This document shows positions 6,091 through 12,922 of a DNA stretch of 12,954 bases, piece after piece. Source of the DNA: Elusimicrobiota bacterium. Lineage in GTDB: Bacteria; Elusimicrobiota; Elusimicrobia; Elusimicrobiales; Elusimicrobiaceae. The DNA lies in the NCBI GenBank assembly GCA_031258375.1, contig JAIRMX010000057.1, forward strand, positions 1-12,954. The letters are read 5' to 3'. Every line of letters starts with the position of its first letter. Position 1 is the stretch's first letter. The translations under genes and the position numbers were made by a program. The notes under the pieces are model-generated. The model was not told the origin of the DNA. It worked only from the letters and a program-made list of their open reading frames with translations, and ran no database searches.

Positions 6091-6813
6091 ATGTCAAATA
6101 TGAGAAAATACGTCGCCGAATGTTTCGGCACGATGTTTTTAGTTTTTATGGGCTGCGGCAGCGCAAAAATCGCGGGACTTGAAGTCGGCTATTTGGGCAT
6201 TGCTTTTGCTTTCGGCTTAACGGTGATGACGATGGTATATGCGATAGGCCCAATCACCGGATGTCATATAAATCCGGCAATAACTATTGCAATGCGGTTT
6301 AATAAAAAAATTAAAACCGAAGAGGCGCTCGGATATATCGCCGCCCAATTATTAGGCGCTGTTTTAGGCGCGGCTTTGCTTTATGCCGTTTTATCGGGAG
6401 GCTTATCTTATTCTATAGGAGTTGACGGTTTGGGGCAGAACGGCTACGGCCTTGCTTCTCCGTCCGGATATAATTTGTGCGCCGCTTTTCTCGCGGAGTT
6501 TTTGCTTACCGCTTTATTCTTATTTGTAATTTGCGGAGCCACTTCAGAGAAAGCTCCCGCCGGTTTTGCAGGCATAGCTATCGGCTTATGTCTTACGCTG
6601 ATACATATAGTCGGCATTCCCGTAACGGGAGTTTCGGTTAATCCCGCAAGGTCTTTTGGGCCGGCAATAATGACATGTATCGGCGGAGACTGCACCGCGT
6701 TGAGCCAGCTGTGGCTGTTTATCGTTGCGCCTGTTCTGGGAGGTTTGTTTGGAATGTACGCCTATAAATTTATAACATGCCAGTGCGCAGCCGACGGTAA
6801 AAAATCAAAATAA
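6091..6813 (+). CDS. aqpZ: Aquaporin Z-type water channel
   Basis: 240 residues with six membrane segments and two half-helices. Both NPA motifs are present (INPAIT at residues 61-63 and VNPARS at 184-187). The selectivity-filter residues match E. coli AqpZ: Phe41 (AFGLTV), His172 (LIHIVGIPVTG) and Arg187, which favours water over glycerol. The fourth filter position is Val181 instead of Thr, where the backbone is used, so this is probably tolerated. The tail ends with Cys and Lys residues. GGAG is 8 bases before the ATG. It is followed by a clear terminator and is probably transcribed alone. Divergent from the pilin 3-2 unit. Confidence 0.93.
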   Translation: MSNMRKYVAECFGTMFLVFMGCGSAKIAGLEVGYLGIAFAFGLTVMTMVYAIGPITGCHINPAITIAMRFNKKIKTEEALGYIAAQLLGAVLGAALLYAVLSGGLSYSIGVDGLGQNGYGLASPSGYNLCAAFLAEFLLTALFLFVICGATSEKAPAGFAGIAIGLCLTLIHIVGIPVTGVSVNPARSFGPAIMTCIGGDCTALSQLWLFIVAPVLGGLFGMYAYKFITCQCAADGKKSK

Positions 6814-6833
6814 AACAAAATTCATGTTTTTCG

Positions 6834-6866
6834 AAATTCCTCATGCATTAGCATGGGGAATTTTTT
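6834..6866 (+). terminator. Intrinsic terminator after aqpZ
   Basis: Stem AAATTCCTCATGC (6834-6846) pairs with GCATGGGGAATTT (6851-6863) with one T-G wobble and an ATTA loop. The T-tract runs to 6866. Confidence 0.88.
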
Positions 6867-6902
6867 ATCTAAAAAATTTCTTGGCGGCTTCTTACCCCTA
6901 TC

Positions 6903-6928
6903 TTATTTCAATATATATAATGAAATAA
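6903..6928. repeat. AT-rich 26-bp inverted repeat before yajQ
   Basis: TTATTTCA and TGAAATAA flank an ATATATAT-type centre. It lies between the aqpZ terminator and yajQ and could be an operator or a chance AT palindrome; I cannot assign a regulator. Confidence 0.3.
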
Positions 6929-7055
6929 ATTTTAATAAAAAATAAAAGTAAAAAATTTATAAATTGGATGAAGACCTATTTTAGTTCGCGCTGTTTTACG
7001 AAATAGTTGCCCAATAAAATGATAAAATGATAAATAGCCGAAAAGGAGGAATTTT

Positions 7056-7550
7056 ATGGCAGAGTTTTCTTTTGATGTAGTATCAAAAGTAGATTTAAAT
7101 ATTATTGAAGAAGCGATTAATATAGCAAAAAAAGAAGTCGCAAACAGATATGATTTTAAGGATTCAAACCCCGATATCTTGCTTATGCAAAAGGAAAATA
7201 TTATAAAACTTACTTGTTCCGACGAGTATAAAATAAAAGCTCTCTACGACGTGCTTTTAACGCGGCTCTCCAAAAGAGGAGTTGCTCTAAAAAATTTCCA
7301 ACCGCAGAAAATAGAAGCCGGACTTGGAGGCACGGCCAAACAGGATATCAAAATACAACAGGGCATACCGTCGGACAAAGCAAAAGAAATAGTCAAACTT
7401 ATCAAAGAAAACAAGTTTAAAGCCAACGCGGCCATTCAGGGCGATCAGCTGCGCGTAAGCTCTGCTTCAAAAGACGTTTTGCAGCAAGTTATAGCTTTGC
7501 TTAAAAACGGAGATTTCGGGCTGGAATTACAATTTACAAATTACAGATAA
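7056..7550 (+). CDS. yajQ: YajQ-family nucleotide-binding protein
   Basis: 164 residues, the usual length. Family landmarks are FSFDVVSKVDLNIIEEAIN at the start, EVANRYDFKD, the middle LTRLSKRGV, IKQ-type KQDIKIQQGI, and the end AAIQGDQLRVSSASKDVLQQVIALLK followed by QFTNYR. YajQ proteins have two ferredoxin-like folds and bind nucleotides or RNA; a Xanthomonas member binds cyclic di-GMP. The role here is unknown. AGGAGG lies 6 bases before the ATG. The TPR protein starts 17 bases after its stop, so the two are probably cotranscribed. Confidence 0.96.
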   Translation: MAEFSFDVVSKVDLNIIEEAINIAKKEVANRYDFKDSNPDILLMQKENIIKLTCSDEYKIKALYDVLLTRLSKRGVALKNFQPQKIEAGLGGTAKQDIKIQQGIPSDKAKEIVKLIKENKFKANAAIQGDQLRVSSASKDVLQQVIALLKNGDFGLELQFTNYR

Positions 7551-7567
7551 TAACAACAGGTGATAAT

Positions 7568-8845
7568 ATGATAAAGAAATTATTGTTCCCATTTTTTATT
7601 CTTGCTTTGGCTGCGCGGGCATTTTCTCAAAATCCCGCCGCCGAATTGGTCTTTTATAAAAACGAAGCCAAAAATACGGATAAAAAATTGCTCTCGGCCG
7701 TATCGGATAATCTTCACTTCTGGGCCGCGCGCAATTATTCTTCCTCGAATGCGGACGATGCGTTATTTTTGGCGGGGGATATTGAAATACGCGTTAAAAA
7801 CTATCCGCGCGCGGCAATTACTTTGCTTCGCCATAAATACGAATTTCCAAAATCTCCAAACAGAGATGCGGCGAAGAACTTACTTTTCTCGGTTGCCGCC
7901 AATTTTGATAAGCAGACGCGCGCGGAACTTGAAAAGAAATCGCATTTGAGCGTGCCCGAAAATATTCAAACCGCAGAGCGTTTATCCATATTTCTCAGCG
8001 AGGCTGTAAAATTGAATATAAAAAACAGTTTTGACGCGCTGTTTGTCCAGTTTCAGGAATTTTTCGCGCGTTTTCCCGTATATGAAAATAATGATAAGCT
8101 GGAACTTATGCTTGGCGATTTATACCGGCAGAATAAGAATTATCAGGCGGCGATAATGCAATATGCGAAGGTGTATGAAATTTATCCTTCCGCAAAATAT
8201 AAAGCCGCTTCTTTGCGTATGATGGGCGATATTTACGCGGGGGAACTTAAAAATCCCGCAAAAGCGCAGTATTATTACGATACCGTGCTTAAAGATTTTC
8301 CAAACTCTGCGGAGCGCGGCATAACTTATCATCATTTGGCCATATTTGCCGATAATAATAAAGATTATGTATCAGCGCTTGATTACATAAACAAAGCGAC
8401 CGATATTTTTATAAAAGATAATCAAACGCAAAAAGCATACGAAGCCTTGCGTTATAAAGCCGATTTGCAGGAAAAGAAAATAAAAAATTACGCTGCCGCG
8501 GCCGAGACTTTAAATAGAACCGCCGCTATGTTTATAAAACAACAAGATAAATATATTGACGCGAAACTTGCCGCGGCCGATATTTACGCAAAAAAACTCA
8601 AAGATCCTTACGGACAAATTGCGGCTTACGAAGATATGATTTCAAATTATCCGCAAGACGCCTCTTCGGTGCGAACTATGTTCGAAACGGCGGCTTTGTA
8701 TGAAAAAATGAATAATACGATTAGAGCCAAAGAGCTTTATCGTCATTTAATTATTGAACATCCGGCCGACTCTCTGGCCGCAAAAGCGCAAAAAAGACTT
8801 GAAGCTATTGATAAAGCTCAAGCTGCCGCAGCGGCGGCCAAATAA
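7568..8845 (+). CDS. Secreted tetratricopeptide-repeat protein
   Basis: 425 residues. An N-terminal signal peptide (MIKKLLFPFFILALAARAFS, cut before Gln) indicates export to the periplasm or outer membrane. From about residue 175 the chain is a series of TPR-like helical pairs, for example GDLYRQNKNYQAAIMQYAKV, GDIYAGELKNPAKAQYYYDT, and near the end AALYEKMNNTIRAKELYRHL, often ended by a YP/FP turn as in BamD or YbgF-type proteins. The C-terminus is Ala-rich (AQAAAAAAK). Such scaffolds bind other envelope proteins; the partner is not evident. AGGTGA lies close to the ATG, and the gene follows yajQ by 17 bases. No T-tract terminator is visible in the 140 bases before the next gene. Confidence 0.85.
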   Translation: MIKKLLFPFFILALAARAFSQNPAAELVFYKNEAKNTDKKLLSAVSDNLHFWAARNYSSSNADDALFLAGDIEIRVKNYPRAAITLLRHKYEFPKSPNRDAAKNLLFSVAANFDKQTRAELEKKSHLSVPENIQTAERLSIFLSEAVKLNIKNSFDALFVQFQEFFARFPVYENNDKLELMLGDLYRQNKNYQAAIMQYAKVYEIYPSAKYKAASLRMMGDIYAGELKNPAKAQYYYDTVLKDFPNSAERGITYHHLAIFADNNKDYVSALDYINKATDIFIKDNQTQKAYEALRYKADLQEKKIKNYAAAAETLNRTAAMFIKQQDKYIDAKLAAADIYAKKLKDPYGQIAAYEDMISNYPQDASSVRTMFETAALYEKMNNTIRAKELYRHLIIEHPADSLAAKAQKRLEAIDKAQAAAAAAK

Positions 8846-8985
8846 TGGCCGTTTATAAAGTTGCGATGCAATTTTTGCAACCGGCGTAAGCGGCAAAGAA
8901 TTATACAAAAAAGAAAATCGATATGCTTCTACCGGATATTGATTTTATAGAAAAAATACGATTTAATTATCGACGGAGATTAAAA

Positions 8986-10635
8986 ATGTCCAAAATAGAT
9001 TTGTTGACGCGCGAACTTATGCTTGAGAGCATTAAACATTATGCAAAAACTAAAATACCTTTCGATTTAATCCGAGAACACGACGCGAAAAACGAATATC
9101 CGGCAAATCTTATCAAAGATATGTATAAGCCGGACGTTTTGGGCGTTAATCTTTTGCTGATACCGGAGGAATACGGCGGCTTAGGCGGCGCGACTACTGA
9201 TATTTATAGGATATGCGAGTCCCTTGCGCGCGTTGATTTGGGCATAGCGACCTCCGTTTTTGCCACGTTTTTAGGAAGCGATCCGCTTTCGGTGGGCGGC
9301 ACTCCGGAACAGAAAAAATATTGGTTTTCCAGAATGGCAAAAGAAGGTTTGCTAGTCGCTTACGGAGCGACGGAGGCCGACGCGGGAAGCGATCTCGTTT
9401 CGTTAAGAACGCGCGCGGAACACGTTATTGAAAACGGCAATCTTGTCGGCTATAAAATTACCGGCAGCAAAATGTGGATTTCTTCGGGCGGCGTTGCCGA
9501 TCTGTATACGATACTTGCCATAGCGCCGGGCGGCCCCAGTTGGTTCTTAATGGAAAAGGGCGCGCCGGGTTTTACGCATGACCAACATGAAGACAAACAC
9601 GGCATACGTCTTTCCAATACCGCCGGCCTTTCTTTTGACGAAGCTTTTGTGCCGGCCGAAAATCTTATCGGCGGCGTTGAAGGGCAGGGTTTATTGCAGG
9701 CGCAAGCCGTGTTCGGATATACGCGTTTAATGGTGGCTGCTTTCGGGCTCGGCGCCGGCGAAGAAGCAATTGAAACCGCAATAGATTATGCCAATCATCG
9801 CGTACAGGCCGCAAGTCCGCTTTCAGAGAAGCAGGGTTATATGCACAAACTCATCACTCCGCATTATATAAAGTTTGAAGCCGCGCGCGCCTTTATAGAC
9901 GAAACCGCAAAAAAACTCGACGTAAATAATCACGGGCAATCGACGGAGGGCGCCATAGCCAAATATTTCGCTACGGAAGCCGGCAACAAAGCGGCGGAAG
10001 ACGCCATACAGGCTTTAGGCGGTTTTGGATATACGAAGGAATTCCCTGTGGAAAAGATTAAGCGCGACGTAAAAATTACCTGCATTTACGAAGGCACAAA
10101 CGAAATTATGGAAATGACCATTTATCGCGGCCGCTGGCAGGAGCATCTCAAAACGCGCGGGACTTTTTATACGGTAATTGCGGACGAAATGGACGCTTTG
10201 CATGCAAAAGATATTTCTTTAGGCGCGGATTCTTTGGCACTTGGGCTGCGCGCTTTGGCTTATATACTTGAAGAATGCCGCTTAAACCGGCTGACGCGTC
10301 ATCAATTTATTACATTTAAACTCGGCGAGCTTATCGCAAACGCCGAGGTTGCGGCTTCTTTTTGCAGAATTCTCGGCGCGGGCAAAATTGCGGAAGGCTG
10401 CAGATTTAACATTGAAACGCTAAAGGCCATGTGCCGCGTAAATTCAAAAGAAACGGCCTTAAAAATATCCGAGCAAGGCGCAAAACTTGTTCTTGGAGTT
10501 GCGCCCGCAGGAAGCGTGGACGCCGCAAAAATGATTGCAAATACCAATTACGGCGCCTTACAGACGAAATTATCCGGCATTATTGAGGATATGGACACAA
10601 TATCCGCCAAATTAAGGGAAACTTTTAGGAAATAG
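8986..10635 (+). CDS. Acyl-CoA dehydrogenase with C-terminal extension
   Basis: 549 residues. The usual N-terminal helical, middle beta and C-terminal helical domains fill about residues 1-390. YGATEADAGSD (about 126-135) and YKITGSKMWISSGG are the FAD/substrate signatures, and CIYEGTNEI contains Glu369, matching the catalytic base of medium-chain enzymes. The FAD-contacting RxxFG motif is changed to RVQAAS (Arg272 kept, Phe-Gly replaced by Ala-Ala). Residues 390-549 form an extra helical domain, as in longer VLCAD-like enzymes. The family oxidises acyl-CoA to enoyl-CoA or runs in reverse, passing electrons to ETF; etfB lies downstream. ATG 8986 is chosen because GGAG (8975-8978) is correctly spaced; an in-frame ATG at 8923 adds 21 basic residues without a good ribosome-binding site. 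Substrate chain length cannot be read from the sequence. Confidence 0.92.
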   Translation: MSKIDLLTRELMLESIKHYAKTKIPFDLIREHDAKNEYPANLIKDMYKPDVLGVNLLLIPEEYGGLGGATTDIYRICESLARVDLGIATSVFATFLGSDPLSVGGTPEQKKYWFSRMAKEGLLVAYGATEADAGSDLVSLRTRAEHVIENGNLVGYKITGSKMWISSGGVADLYTILAIAPGGPSWFLMEKGAPGFTHDQHEDKHGIRLSNTAGLSFDEAFVPAENLIGGVEGQGLLQAQAVFGYTRLMVAAFGLGAGEEAIETAIDYANHRVQAASPLSEKQGYMHKLITPHYIKFEAARAFIDETAKKLDVNNHGQSTEGAIAKYFATEAGNKAAEDAIQALGGFGYTKEFPVEKIKRDVKITCIYEGTNEIMEMTIYRGRWQEHLKTRGTFYTVIADEMDALHAKDISLGADSLALGLRALAYILEECRLNRLTRHQFITFKLGELIANAEVAASFCRILGAGKIAEGCRFNIETLKAMCRVNSKETALKISEQGAKLVLGVAPAGSVDAAKMIANTNYGALQTKLSGIIEDMDTISAKLRETFRK

Positions 10636-10682
10636 TAATAGTAGATACAAATGACGAAACAAATCAAGAGTCTTTTTATTTG

Positions 10683-10870
10683 TTATGCCGAACCCCGTAT
10701 TACGCTTTTTAGTCGTCATGCTGAACTAGTTTCAGCATCTGTAGTAATAAAAGGCAGATCCTGAAATAAATTCAGGATGACGAATAGAGAGACCCTGAAA
10801 CAATCCCGTATTACACCCCCGATAGGAGCATTCGAGGGCAGGCTCTTACGGGACAGGGTTCAGGGTGACG
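10683..10870. repeat. BIME-like palindromic repeat cluster, copy B
   Basis: The core 10714-10782 consists of two hairpins: ATGCTGAA (10718-10725) with TTCAGCAT, then after a 17-nt spacer ATCCTGAA-ATAAA-TTCAGGAT. It has outer ends CGTCAT / ATGACG. The first 54 bases match copy A at 1413 with one mismatch. Flanking pieces (ACCCCGTATTA at 10692; CCCTGAAACAATCCCGTATTA and CAGGGTTCAGGGTGACG to the right) look like further degenerate copies. It fills most of the 372-bp gap between the acyl-CoA dehydrogenase and etfB. Confidence 0.78.
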
Positions 10871-10924
10871 TTAATAAGGCAATGCGACTGGGAATAATTC
10901 CGTAAAAAATAATGAGGTAAAATT

Positions 10925-11011
10925 ATGAGAAGTTCATCATACTGGCGGCAGCAGCGTCATATACTCATACTATCAGTACAATTTTTAATTAATAATAAGG
11001 AAAAATTATGA
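10925..11011 (+). CDS. Possible 28-codon leader ORF overlapping the etfB start
   Basis: An ATG preceded by GAGGT opens a 28-codon frame (start MRSSSYWRQQRH) whose TGA overlaps the etfB ATG as ATGA. This arrangement permits translational coupling. The start region 10908-10927 is nearly identical (18 of 20) to the etfB start region 10991-11010, so it could instead be a non-functional duplicate of the etfB translation signal. No family is recognised. Confidence 0.3.
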   Translation: MRSSSYWRQQRHILILSVQFLINNKEKL

Positions 11012-11796
11012 ACATTATAGTTTGTATAAAACAGGTGCCGGATTCAACAAGGGTCAAGGTTGACCCGAAGACCTCCACGCTGGTGCGCGCCGGCGTGCCG
11101 AGTATTCTAAATCCTTACGACCATTTCGCGCTTTCCCAGTCTTTAAAAATTAAAGCCAAAACCGGCGCGTCTATTACCGTTATATCAATGGGGCCGCAGC
11201 AAGCGCAAAGCGTTATAAGGCTGGCTTTGGGACTTGGCGCGGATAAAGGCATTTTACTTTCCGACCGCGCTTTTGCCGGTTCGGATACGTGGGCTACTTC
11301 TTACGCTTTAGCCGCGGCAATAAAGAAAATAGAAAATTTTGATTTAATTATGTGCGGACAAATGGCCATTGACGGCGACACCGCGCAAACCGGACCCGGC
11401 ATTGCCTTTCACCTCGGTATTCCTCAAATAACTTTTTGCGACGGAGCCGATGTTGAGGACGGTAAAGTAATAGTAAAAAAGATTATCGACGGCGGCCACC
11501 AGATAATGCAGGCCGACCTGCCGGCTTTGGTTACCATGACAATGCCTTTTGATTACGAAGCGCGATATCCTTCGTTTTTAGGAGCGTTTAAAGCTCAGCA
11601 GAAGCCGCTTGAAGTTTGGACTGCCGCGCATATAGGAGCGGACCCCAAAAAACTTGGCCTTGAAGGTTCCCCAACGAGAGTTGACAGAATTTTCCCGCCG
11701 CCCGCGCGGCCAAAAGGCGAAATTTTCAGCGGCAACGCAACCGAGCTTGCCGATACGCTTATACAAATTCTAAAAAAGGAGAGCGTAATTAAATAA
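11008..11796 (+). CDS. etfB: Electron transfer flavoprotein beta subunit
   Basis: 262 residues, normal length. The start MNIIVCIKQVPD and the nucleotide-binding loop CGQMAIDGDTAQTGPGIAFHLG (residues 116-137) are typical. The DGDTAQ form of the loop is that of EtfB from anaerobes, such as butyryl-CoA dehydrogenase/EtfAB systems, rather than the DDD-type loop of mitochondrial ETF, so flavin-based electron bifurcation is possible; this is inferred. ETF accepts electrons from, or gives them to, acyl-CoA dehydrogenases, and one lies just upstream. AAGG precedes the ATG. The partner etfA, normally directly downstream, is absent from the visible 1.1 kb. Repeat-rich DNA and an RNA-pilin module follow instead. 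Confidence 0.95.
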   Translation: MNIIVCIKQVPDSTRVKVDPKTSTLVRAGVPSILNPYDHFALSQSLKIKAKTGASITVISMGPQQAQSVIRLALGLGADKGILLSDRAFAGSDTWATSYALAAAIKKIENFDLIMCGQMAIDGDTAQTGPGIAFHLGIPQITFCDGADVEDGKVIVKKIIDGGHQIMQADLPALVTMTMPFDYEARYPSFLGAFKAQQKPLEVWTAAHIGADPKKLGLEGSPTRVDRIFPPPARPKGEIFSGNATELADTLIQILKKESVIK

Positions 11797-11797
11797 A

Positions 11798-11826
11798 ATT
11801 TGCTTGCATATCCGGCAAATATTTTT
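11798..11826 (+). terminator. Weak possible terminator after etfB
   Basis: ATTTGC (11798-11803) and GCAAAT (11815-11820) form a 6-bp stem followed by ATTTTTG. It overlaps the region just after the stop codon. The stem is short and AT-rich, so this is tentative. Confidence 0.35.
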
Positions 11827-11844
11827 GTAGTATTATTTCAATAG

Positions 11845-11935
11845 TTGTCTTTGCGAGGAATGAAGCAACGCGGCAAACCGGCGGCAAAAATTTCCGGATT
11901 GCCGCGCCGATAAAAAACTATCGTTTCGTAATGGC
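11845..11935. repeat. Palindromic dispersed-type repeat (TTGCGAGGAATGAAGC)
   Basis: The left part TTGCGAGGAATGAAGCAACG leads into CGCGGCAA-A-CCGG (11869-11881), which pairs with CCGG-A-TTGCCGCG (11894-11906). The right end TTTCGTAATGGC resembles the inverse of the left end. Sequences of this kind are common dispersed intergenic palindromes in many bacteria. It lies between etfB and structured RNA copy B. A fragment GTTGCGAGGAATA occurs at about 3633. Confidence 0.65.
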
Positions 11936-11990
11936 AAAAGAAGAAATAAAAAGCAGCGGCGAATAGTAAAGCTGCGGAAAAATTTAGAAC

Positions 11991-12214
11991 GTTTTTGGGT
12001 GTTCTGCGATGATTAAAGAAATTTAATAATTGCGGGACAAGCTTTTGAGATATCAAAAGCACATCGTAAATCCAAAAACGGCTCGTTATTAAGCGCAAAA
12101 TATGCGGATTAATTACCCGTGTATTTTGCGCTGAATGTTTCCCGCCTTTTGGCGGGAAACTACGGCCGTTATATATTGGGTTATTACGATGGCTCAAATA
12201 TAATGGCCGTTTTT
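11991..12214 (+). ncRNA. Structured RNA element upstream of a pilin gene, copy B
   Basis: It has the same helices as copy A: P1 (11991-11998/12072-12079), P2 (12000-12007/12032-12039, extended by an inner AT-rich stem to a GAAA loop at 12018-12021), P3 (12041-12048/12053-12060), P4 (15 bp, 12093-12107/12117-12131), P5 (12137-12146/12151-12160, TTTT loop) and P6 (12162-12174/12198-12210) with a T-tract to 12214. P2 is 20 nt longer than in copy A yet still capped by GAAA. Compensating or wobble-to-pair changes occur in P2, P4, P5 and P6. The element ends 34 nt before pilin 4. It is unassigned to any family I recognise; either a leader/attenuator or a pilin-linked small RNA. Confidence 0.75.
12162..12214 (+). 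terminator. Intrinsic terminator (P6) of structured RNA copy B
   Basis: A 13-bp stem (12162-12174 with 12198-12210, one G-T wobble) is followed by TTTTTGTTTG. It is equivalent to the terminator at 1701-1754 and precedes the pilin 4 ribosome-binding site by about 25 bases. Confidence 0.75.
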
Positions 12215-12248
12215 GTTTGTAAAAAACAAAAATAACGAGGTATAAAGT

Positions 12249-12716
12249 ATGAAAAACATAAAAGGCTTCACGCTAATAGAATTGTTAGTCGTAGTTTTAA
12301 TTATCGGCATTCTTGCCGCCATTGCTTTGCCGCAATACCAAAAAGCTGTTCAAAAATCCCGCGCGTACACGGCAGTGCAAAACGTGAAAGCCTTGGCCGA
12401 AGCCAACCGCATGCATAAGCTTATTACCGGAAACTATACCACGAATATTGACGAGCTGGACATAACCTTAAAAAACGATAAGTATTTCAATTATGCAATA
12501 GCTAATGATGTCGTAATGCATATAGGAGCCGGTTCAAGTAATCCGGCGTATCAAATCATATATTTCGCCGAATGGCCAAGTTTCCCGCAATATCAAAACA
12601 AAATACTTTGCAGAGCCGTGAAAAATTCTTCCGGAGTCAAAATATGCCAGAACATAGGACGGGATTTCGGCGATTATGCTTATAGCAATAATAAGGTTGT
12701 CTCGTTTTTAGACTAA
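12249..12716 (+). CDS. Type IV pilin-like protein, pilin 4
   Basis: 155 residues. The leader MKNIKG precedes FTLIELLVVVLIIGILAAIA, a class III signal with Glu at +5, then LPQYQKAVQKSRAYTAVQNV, the usual alpha1 helix continuation. The globular domain has the NYTTNIDELDI motif and a C-terminal cysteine pair (LCRAV...KICQN, 11 residues between) for a D-region disulfide. GAGG lies about 10 bases before the ATG. It is the most typical pilin of the four. The structured RNA and terminator end 34 bases upstream. It is on the same strand as etfB, in the place where etfA might be expected. Structural pilin versus pseudopilin cannot be decided without the assembly genes. Confidence 0.9.
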   Translation: MKNIKGFTLIELLVVVLIIGILAAIALPQYQKAVQKSRAYTAVQNVKALAEANRMHKLITGNYTTNIDELDITLKNDKYFNYAIANDVVMHIGAGSSNPAYQIIYFAEWPSFPQYQNKILCRAVKNSSGVKICQNIGRDFGDYAYSNNKVVSFLD

Positions 12717-12775
12717 AACATGCCGATTTAGCGCAAAACTTTTGGTAGTTTTTACTTTGCCGTACTCTTTTTCTG

Positions 12776-12922
12776 GGTATTGCTAAAAAAATATGGGAGT
12801 GCTAAACAGCATACATAGAACGCATTAATTTTCTTAGTTTTCAAATGTTTTCGCTATACAAATATAATCTTACATAATCTTAAACGTAAGAATTTATTGT
12901 TTTTATGCTGTTTAGCAATACC
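12776..12922. repeat. Short element with 12-bp terminal inverted repeats
   Basis: GGTATTGCTAAA (12776-12787) is repeated perfectly in inverse at 12911-12922. A second arm TGCTAAACAGCATA (12800-12813) is the inverse of TATGCTGTTTAGCA (12904-12917). The 147-bp interval has no ORF and is AT-rich. It could be a MITE or a recombination or attachment site. No clear target duplication is seen. Apart from this, 12717-12954 shows nothing I can assign. Confidence 0.5.

Noticed and set aside
7007..7035. Sigma-70 promoter (TTGCCC, 17 nt, ATAAAT) for yajQ.
   Set aside because: The predicted start would fall almost on the ribosome-binding site, and the AT-rich region offers many equal matches.
8923..8985. 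ATG at 8923 as the start of the acyl-CoA dehydrogenase.
   Set aside because: It has no ribosome-binding site and adds a basic segment absent from the family; ATG 8986 has GGAG at the right distance.
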